Below, piece by piece: positions 34,460 to 38,567 of a DNA stretch of 38,567 nt (position 1 is its first letter; each line of letters starts with the position of its first letter). The stretch is taken from positions 1-38,567 of the forward strand of contig JAKPTO010000015.1 in the NCBI GenBank assembly GCA_029555085.1, in the 5' to 3' direction. The DNA is from a bacterium. GTDB lineage: Bacteria > Patescibacteriota > Patescibacteriia > UBA1558 > S5-K13. Made by a program: the position numbers and the translations under genes. Under the pieces are notes generated by a model that made no database searches, had not been told where the DNA came from, and saw nothing but the letters and a program-made list of their open reading frames with translations.

Positions 34460-34921
34460 TTAATAATGATACTCCTTATCCTTTAAAATACAAACACTTC
34501 TATAAATTTGCTCCAATAATATTAGGCGCGCCATTGTGTGAGTAAAAGTTAATTTTGATAATGATATTAAATTTTTGTTTTTTAATATTTCACGATTATA
34601 ACCAAGCGCGCCTGCAATAACAAAAACTATTTTTCCATTTTCTTTATCTAATTTATATGCAAATTCGCGCGACCCCAAACTATCCCCATATTCATCTAAA
34701 AAATATATAGTAGAATCTTTTTCCTTGAAAAGTGCTTCTTCAAGTCGCGCGCTTTCAATTGCCACTGCTTTTTGTTTATTACTAGAAGAAAATGACTCGC
34801 TTTTTAATTCAATAATTTCAATTTTTGCGTAAGGAGACAATCTTTTTATGTATTCTAAAATTCCGCGTTCAATCCATTTTTCTTTTATTTTCCCAATTGT
34901 AATAATTTTAATATCAAACAT
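34460..34921 (-). CDS. rlmH: 23S rRNA (pseudouridine-1915-N3)-methyltransferase RlmH
   Basis: SPOUT-class enzyme methylating Psi1915 in helix 69 of 23S rRNA. 153 aa, normal length. It begins FDIKIITIGKIKEKW, and the C-terminal knot has VFVIAGALGYN (usual family form: IGGADG) and HTMARLILLEQIYRS followed by KDKEYHY, the RlmH C-terminal signature. It heads the minus-strand envelope operon running to 29854. No SD; the 206-bp gap upstream holds only a weak TATGATAAAAT-like -10. Confidence 0.93.
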   Translation of the reverse strand: MFDIKIITIGKIKEKWIERGILEYIKRLSPYAKIEIIELKSESFSSSNKQKAVAIESARLEEALFKEKDSTIYFLDEYGDSLGSREFAYKLDKENGKIVFVIAGALGYNREILKNKNLISLSKLTFTHTMARLILLEQIYRSVCILKDKEYHY

Positions 34922-35077
34922 TTATATTATTGTTCATTTATTTAAAATTATTTATTTTTTTTGAATAACTCTTTCTACTTCATAAAATTCCATCGGTATA
35001 ATTTTATGTCCTTGTAACTTCTGACACTATTTTATCATATTTATAATATATTTATAATATGAATCACACTGTAAAAA

Positions 35078-35106
35078 TTGACTTTTTATATTATTTATGA
35101 TATAAT
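35078..35106 (+). promoter_or_regulatory. Strong promoter for the YdcF-like gene
   Basis: TTGACT (35078-35083), 17-bp spacer, perfect TATAAT (35101-35106), about 25 nt before the SD. Confidence 0.75.
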
Positions 35107-35139
35107 TATAAATTAATATTAAAAAATATGGAGGAGATT

Positions 35140-35655
35140 ATGAAAATCATCATAATTCACGGAAACCTCAATCGGGGATCAACATTAAATGAGGACTCTA
35201 TAGATAGAGCCAATAAGGCGCTCGAAATACTCGAGACAAACTCATATGACTCTATTCTAGTAACAGGAGGAATTTTTGAGAGATTTCAGGGTAATATTTC
35301 TGTGGCTAAAGCAATAAAAAATTATCTTGAAACCAAGAGAGTTCTTTTACCTGTCGAAATTGAAGAAGAAAGCTTAACAACAATTCACAATGTCGAGCTT
35401 TCTGCCAAAATAATTAATTCAAAGGATGAGGTAACTGTTGTAACCTCCAACTACCACGTTCCGAGAACTTGGTTAGCTTGGAGATTGATCGGAAAACGCA
35501 ATATTAAAATTGTTGGCGCTAATTCAAAAATAACGCCCAAAAAATTCTTTATTGAGTTTATAGGTATTGGCGTCGTTATTGCTTATTTTTTAGGATTTAA
35601 ATGGCTAGAACTCTGCTTCAGAGCCAAGGCCAGAACAATAAAAGCGATTGACTAA
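35140..35655 (+). CDS. YdcF/SanA-like (DUF218) protein
   Basis: A 171-aa cytoplasmic-side protein of the DUF218 (YdcF/ElyC/SanA) family: HGNLNRGS near the start, VTGG(I) then ESLTTIHN, VTSNYHVPRTWLAW. The start is set at 35140, since the upstream in-frame ATG at 35128 would put the SD (GGAGGAG) inside the coding region. A hydrophobic C-terminal stretch (IGIGVVIAYFLGF) may anchor it. DUF218 proteins are implicated in envelope or nucleotide metabolism, without a fixed reaction. Strong promoter, SD and terminator with its stop codon inside the stem make it a self-contained unit that differs from neighbours in signals and composition. Confidence 0.82.
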   Translation: MKIIIIHGNLNRGSTLNEDSIDRANKALEILETNSYDSILVTGGIFERFQGNISVAKAIKNYLETKRVLLPVEIEEESLTTIHNVELSAKIINSKDEVTVVTSNYHVPRTWLAWRLIGKRNIKIVGANSKITPKKFFIEFIGIGVVIAYFLGFKWLELCFRAKARTIKAID

Positions 35656-35675
35656 CCATCAATCGCTTTTTTATT
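35641..35675 (+). terminator. Terminator of the YdcF-like gene
   Basis: 10-bp perfect stem (35641-35650 and 35660-35669) with a 9-nt loop containing the TAA stop codon, then TTTATTT. Confidence 0.85.
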
Positions 35676-35680
35676 TGAAA

Positions 35681-35705
35681 TAAAAAACATCAGATTTTAA
35701 CTGAT
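35681..35705 (-). terminator. Terminator of tRNA-Gln
   Basis: ATCAG/CTGAT stem with AT loop followed by GTTTTTTA on the minus strand, 10 bp past the tRNA 3' end. Confidence 0.6.
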
Positions 35706-35714
35706 ATTTTTTTA

Positions 35715-35788
35715 TGGCTCCGGGACATGGATTTGAACCACGATTACTAGGGCCAGAACCTAGCGTCCTACCATTAGACGATCCCGGA
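35715..35788 (-). tRNA. tRNA-Gln (anticodon CTG)
   Basis: A 74-nt cloverleaf on the minus strand with encoded CCA. Acceptor arms TCCGGGA and TCCCGGA pair perfectly, with discriminator G. The D-arm (CGTCTAATGGTAGGACG) is typical of tRNA-Gln, and the anticodon loop TTCTGGC flanked by CTAGG/CCTAG reads CTG, decoding CAG. T-arm GTGGTTCAAATCCAT fits. Isolated tRNA gene with its own promoter and terminator. Confidence 0.95.
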
Positions 35789-35912
35789 ATATATAAAATA
35801 TTATATTATATAAATATTAATTTAAAAACACTTCTTTTATCCTAATCAATTTTGTATTAATTCAATTTCTTTATTAAATATGTCGAATAAATTCGCTATT
35901 TAGAATTTTTAT

Positions 35913-35941
35913 ATTATACTATAAAAATTTTGAAGTGACAA
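35913..35941 (-). promoter_or_regulatory. Promoter for tRNA-Gln
   Basis: Minus strand: TTGTCA (35936-35941), 17-bp spacer, perfect TATAAT (35913-35918), about 120 nt upstream of the mature tRNA 5' end. The rest of the 283-bp spacer 35789-36071 holds no gene I can support. Confidence 0.6.
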
Positions 35942-36016
35942 TCCTTACTTTTGGATTTGCGTATCAAGGTTAGTAAAATGATTTCAATTTTTGCGAGGAT
36001 CTTAATTAAGAAACCA

Positions 36017-36043
36017 TAAAAAAATATCCCGCCTCACGGGGTA
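36017..36043 (-). terminator. Terminator of dnaX
   Basis: A 7-bp stem TACCCCG/CGGGATA with one G-U pair, 5-nt loop, then TTTTTTT on the minus strand, 29 bp after the stop. Confidence 0.75.
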
Positions 36044-36071
36044 CTTTCATTATTCTAAAATAATTTATTAA

Positions 36072-37634
36072 CTAAGAAATCACCTCTCCGCCCAATTCAT
36101 TAATCAAACCATTTATTGTATCATCATTTTCTTTTGCTATATCATTGTATATTGCACTTGTTACAGAATTTCTATTTTCTTTGTAGTTTGTATCAACTTC
36201 AGCATCAATTAAAACTTTCTCATTAAGTATTCCAGATAAAACTTCTTCAATATTTTTTTTATGATGTGGTTCTAAAATTCTATCTGTGTGAAATTTAAAT
36301 TCAAATCCAATTATTATTTTATTTCCCTCAATTCTAAGCGGATGTCCTACTTTTAAAAATGCTGAAAGTGAATGATTGTAATCTTTTAAATTAACGAGTA
36401 ACTGTGGCCATATTTTTACTATATCTGATACTTGTGATTGCAATGCACATTTTTTCGAAGTATCTGAATGTTTTTTTTCATTATTGTCTATACTAGAACT
36501 CTTTTTTGATCCAAAATCTATTTTGGCAACATTAATTGATCTATCTAAAAATGTTTTTATGGAAATTATAGCCATTTCTAATGGTAGTTGTTTGAATCTA
36601 TCATTTTTTAAATTGTCAAAAGCATTAACAAATTCTTTCAAAATAATGTTCCAAGTATTTAAATCGAACTTTTCTGCTTGTTCTATTATTTTTTCTTCTA
36701 TGTTGCGCTCAACATCCCATAAATATTTTTCAGACGCGCCTGAAATTTTTACAAGCACTATTTTTCTTAAATAATTTATTAATTCTTCTGTAAAATAATT
36801 TAAATCTAAACCATCAGTTATTAAAGAATTAATCACTTTTATACTATAATCAAATTTTCTAAATACTAAACTGTCAACAAGTTCTATAATTGGAGTAAAA
36901 TTTGATTCTGGTAAAATTAAATCCGCTGTTTCGCTACTTACTTCGTTATTCTCAGAAAGCGAAAGAATTTGACCAAGCGTTGAAAGCGCATCTCTTACAT
37001 AACCACCGCTACGCCTAGCTATTTTGTCAATTATTGAAATATCAACCGTGATTTTTTCTTTTAAACAGGTTTCTTTTAAATAATTTTTTAATTTTTCAAT
37101 ATCCACAGTTTTAAAATCAAATTTTTGACAACGAGATATAATTGTTTGTGGAAATTTATGAGCTTCTGTAGTAGCAAGTATAAATACCACATGCTTTGGG
37201 GGCTCTTCCAATGTCTTTAAAAGCGCATTAAATGCTTCTATTGTTAACATGTGCGCTTCATCTATTATAAATACTTTATATTTATTTTTATGTGGAGCGT
37301 ATTTGACAACCTCGCGAAGTTCTCTTATTTCATTAATTCCACGATTAGATGCGCCATCTATTTCTACTAAATCCAAATTATTCCCCCCTGTCATTGATAG
37401 ACAAGAATCACATTCATTACATGGTTCATATGTTGTTTTTCTTTCACAATTAATGGCTTTTGCAAAAATCCTAGCAAGAGTTGTTTTTCCTATTCCTCTT
37501 GGTCCGGAAAATAAATAAGCATGAGCTATTTTATTATTTAATATCTCATTTTGAAGAGTCAATTTTATATGTTCCTGACCTATAACTTCTTCAAATTTTT
37601 GTGGTCTATATTTTCTGTATAGAGTTTGTGACAT
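36072..37634 (-). CDS. dnaX: DNA polymerase III subunit gamma/tau
   Basis: Clamp-loader ATPase of the replisome. Start chosen at MSQTLYRKYRPQKF (37632-37634), the usual DnaX N-terminus; an ATG 18 bp upstream adds only six residues. Walker A GPRGIGKTT (44-52), the zinc module with CNECDSC, Walker B IDEAHML and sensor motif SRCQKFDF are present. At 520 aa it is shorter than long tau forms but has a C-terminal extension. No slippery A-run with a frameshift element was identified for a gamma product. Promoter at 37661-37689, no SD. Confidence 0.95.
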   Translation of the reverse strand: MSQTLYRKYRPQKFEEVIGQEHIKLTLQNEILNNKIAHAYLFSGPRGIGKTTLARIFAKAINCERKTTYEPCNECDSCLSMTGGNNLDLVEIDGASNRGINEIRELREVVKYAPHKNKYKVFIIDEAHMLTIEAFNALLKTLEEPPKHVVFILATTEAHKFPQTIISRCQKFDFKTVDIEKLKNYLKETCLKEKITVDISIIDKIARRSGGYVRDALSTLGQILSLSENNEVSSETADLILPESNFTPIIELVDSLVFRKFDYSIKVINSLITDGLDLNYFTEELINYLRKIVLVKISGASEKYLWDVERNIEEKIIEQAEKFDLNTWNIILKEFVNAFDNLKNDRFKQLPLEMAIISIKTFLDRSINVAKIDFGSKKSSSIDNNEKKHSDTSKKCALQSQVSDIVKIWPQLLVNLKDYNHSLSAFLKVGHPLRIEGNKIIIGFEFKFHTDRILEPHHKKNIEEVLSGILNEKVLIDAEVDTNYKENRNSVTSAIYNDIAKENDDTINGLINELGGEVIS

Positions 37635-37660
37635 TTCTATGATTCTTATCAAGAATTAAT

Positions 37661-37689
37661 ATTCTAAACATATTTTACTTGAAAAACAA
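37661..37689 (-). promoter_or_regulatory. Promoter for dnaX
   Basis: Minus strand: TTGTTT (37684-37689), 17-bp spacer, TAGAAT (37661-37666), 27 bp before the start codon. Confidence 0.45.
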
Positions 37690-37715
37690 ACTTAATTCAA
37701 ATATTTGATTTTTAT

Positions 37716-37746
37716 CAATAAAACGGGGTTTTAATCCCCGTTTTTT
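37716..37746 (-). terminator. Strong terminator after the 195-aa gene
   Basis: Perfect 9-bp stem AAAACGGGG/CCCCGTTTT, loop TTTTAAT, with T-run on both strands. Located 20 bp past the stop of the minus-strand gene. Confidence 0.85.
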
Positions 37747-37765
37747 ATATATACATAATTAAAAA

Positions 37766-38353
37766 TTATATTTCGTAACCTATGGTATCATCAACCTTCA
37801 AATCCATATTATTATTTGTGACATTTATAATATTTTCAACAGCACAATAAACCGACTCCCCATCTTTTGGAACAAGAGCAATTACCTCATCACCATCCTC
37901 ACCTCTAAAATATGTAACACTGGCTTTTATAACTTTATATTGTCTACCTTCTGCCATTATAGTAAATTCTCCTGTTATAATATCTTTTGATAAAATCCCC
38001 TTTATTCTTTTTCTCTCAATTGGGGCAATTTGTTTATAAACAAAACTTCCGTCGGATTTTATTGTTAATTTCAAAATATCTCCCTCAACTAATTTTGATT
38101 TTGAACAATAGTTTGCTGGAATTGAATATCTTTTACCATCTGGACCTATCATTTGTGTTCCATCAAAAACGCCCTCGATAATTTTCGTATTGCCTTGCAT
38201 TGTCTCCGATCCTAATGACTTTGCCTTACTTAAAAAATCAGAAGAATAATTTGGTGCTTCAAAACCAAATTCATTAAAAATTGCTTTTGCTTTATTTATT
38301 TGAAGCTCTATTTGAGCAATGATCTCTCTGAGTTCTTCGATATTATTAAACAT
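37766..38353 (-). CDS. Conserved CPR hypothetical protein, 195 aa
   Basis: Function unknown. The N-terminus (1-35) is a predicted coiled helix (EELREIIAQIELQINKAKAI). The central region has IGPDGKRYSIPANYCSKSKL, then VEGDILKLTI and GSFVYKQIAPIERKRIKGIL, then SVTYFRGEDGDEVIALVPKDG. I recall this layout from many CPR genomes as an unnamed conserved protein, possibly with two small beta-barrel-like parts. It is a single-gene unit with its own promoter and terminator, adjacent to dnaX. Confidence 0.8.
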   Translation of the reverse strand: MFNNIEELREIIAQIELQINKAKAIFNEFGFEAPNYSSDFLSKAKSLGSETMQGNTKIIEGVFDGTQMIGPDGKRYSIPANYCSKSKLVEGDILKLTIKSDGSFVYKQIAPIERKRIKGILSKDIITGEFTIMAEGRQYKVIKASVTYFRGEDGDEVIALVPKDGESVYCAVENIINVTNNNMDLKVDDTIGYEI

Positions 38354-38392
38354 TTTATTTTTATTTTATTTTTGATTTTTGTTTATATAAAT

Positions 38393-38421
38393 ATTATACA
38401 ATATTTTATATTTTTTTCCAA
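38393..38421 (-). promoter_or_regulatory. Promoter for the 195-aa conserved gene
   Basis: Minus strand: TTGGAA (38416-38421), 17-bp spacer, perfect TATAAT (38393-38398), about 40 bp upstream of the start. Confidence 0.6.
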
Positions 38422-38436
38422 TACCTACGTAATAGC

Positions 38437-38456
38437 CCAATAGCTTGGCAACACTT
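38437..38456 (-). repeat. Left terminal inverted repeat of IS element
   Basis: Exact reverse complement of 106-125. It precedes the transposase start by about 54 bp. It identifies the start of a second copy of the same IS, in the same orientation as the fragment at 1-129. Confidence 0.75.
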
Positions 38457-38509
38457 TAAGTGTAATAATTAAATATATATAATATAATAATTATTAATCC
38501 TTAAAGTGT
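38451..38509 (+). promoter_or_regulatory. Hairpin ending at the transposase start codon
   Basis: ACACTTTAAG (38451-38460) and CTTAAAGTGT (38500-38509) are perfect 10-bp complements, extended inward by TAATAATT/AATTATTA after a short mismatch. The 3' arm ends at the base before the ATG at 38510. In read-through transcripts this would occlude ribosome access, as in known IS elements; internal transcripts starting inside the loop would not form it. Confidence 0.55.
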
Positions 38510-38567
38510 ATGGCATATACTATTAATCCTAATTTACCAAGATTAAGAGCTAAAGCAGTTAATATGG
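38510..38567 (+). CDS. IS transposase, N-terminal fragment (same IS as 1-129)
   Basis: Nineteen codons from ATG to the right window edge (begins MAYTINPNLPRLRAKAVN). This resembles the start of the N-terminal helix-turn-helix region of IS481-like transposases. The gene is cut by the window, not by a mutation. No SD; a hairpin directly abuts the start. Orientation matches the 3' fragment at 1-129, so these are two copies of one IS. Confidence 0.7.
   Translation, partial: MAYTINPNLPRLRAKAVNM

Noticed and set aside
34952-34993. 13-codon minus-strand frame upstream of rlmH (MEFYEVERVIQKK)
   Set aside because: Possible leader peptide, but too short, without SD or attenuator hairpin.
1-38567. Circular element formed by joining the window ends
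   Set aside because: The two transposase fragments together leave out most of the gene, so the ends do not join; two IS copies explain the data.
1-38567. CRISPR array or cas genes
   Set aside because: No regularly spaced repeats and no Cas motifs in any frame; the only tandem repeats are coding (30471-30716).

Overview
The window looks like a chromosomal segment of a Candidate Phyla Radiation (Patescibacteria) bacterium. The host DNA is very AT-rich, most genes are on the minus strand with 1-60 bp gaps or small overlaps, and most host genes lack a Shine-Dalgarno (SD) sequence. Several protein types are, from my knowledge, typical of CPR genomes: a DUF5652 small membrane protein, a DUF4012 protein, a KPVIYLYP-motif membrane protein, GRxLLQVE...WY repeats, and a conserved 195-aa protein. 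UGA acts as a normal stop (radical SAM gene ending at 7814), so the recoding of Absconditabacteria/Gracilibacteria is unlikely. No finer taxonomy is possible from sequence reading alone.

Layout. (1) 1-129 is the 3' end, and 38510-38567 the 5' end, of a DDE transposase in the same orientation. They share a perfect 20-bp inverted repeat, so the window probably runs from one IS copy to the next. (2) 188-4655: ABC exporter and secD-secF, with a parvulin-like insert in SecD. (3) 4765-10212 and 14314-16909: a surface polysaccharide locus with two radical SAM proteins, two GT4 glycosyltransferases, an O-antigen ligase/polymerase-like protein, a Wzz-like protein and a DUF4012 protein. (4) 10216-14302: a GC-richer block of four exported proteins with strong SDs and strong terminators, lodged inside the polysaccharide locus. 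This is the clearest foreign island. (5) 17083-18176: SIMPL and DUF5652 proteins. (6) 18301-25728: uvrC, a decayed RAYT transposase with nested palindromes, uvrA, a methyltransferase-like gene and uvrB. (7) 25899-28562: pyruvate phosphate dikinase. (8) 28641-29952: three small units with their own SDs and terminators, two of them encoding cysteine-containing peptides of 59 and 32 aa. (9) 29982-34921: a cell-envelope operon starting with rlmH. (10) 35078-38421: a YdcF-like gene, tRNA-Gln(CTG), dnaX and a conserved CPR hypothetical.

How the genes work together. SecDF and the ABC exporter are envelope machinery. The polysaccharide genes probably assemble and polymerise a glycan, with Wzz-like length control. 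UvrA, UvrB and UvrC form a nucleotide excision repair set in which all three proteins appear trimmed: UvrA lacks its insertion domain, UvrB its C-terminal UVR domain, and UvrC most of its UVR hairpin and the C-terminal HhH region. The most notable observations are the SecD-parvulin insertion, the matched trimming of UvrABC, the GC-rich secreted-protein island, the small cysteine peptides, the RAYT/palindrome remnant, and the hairpin that abuts the IS transposase start codon.
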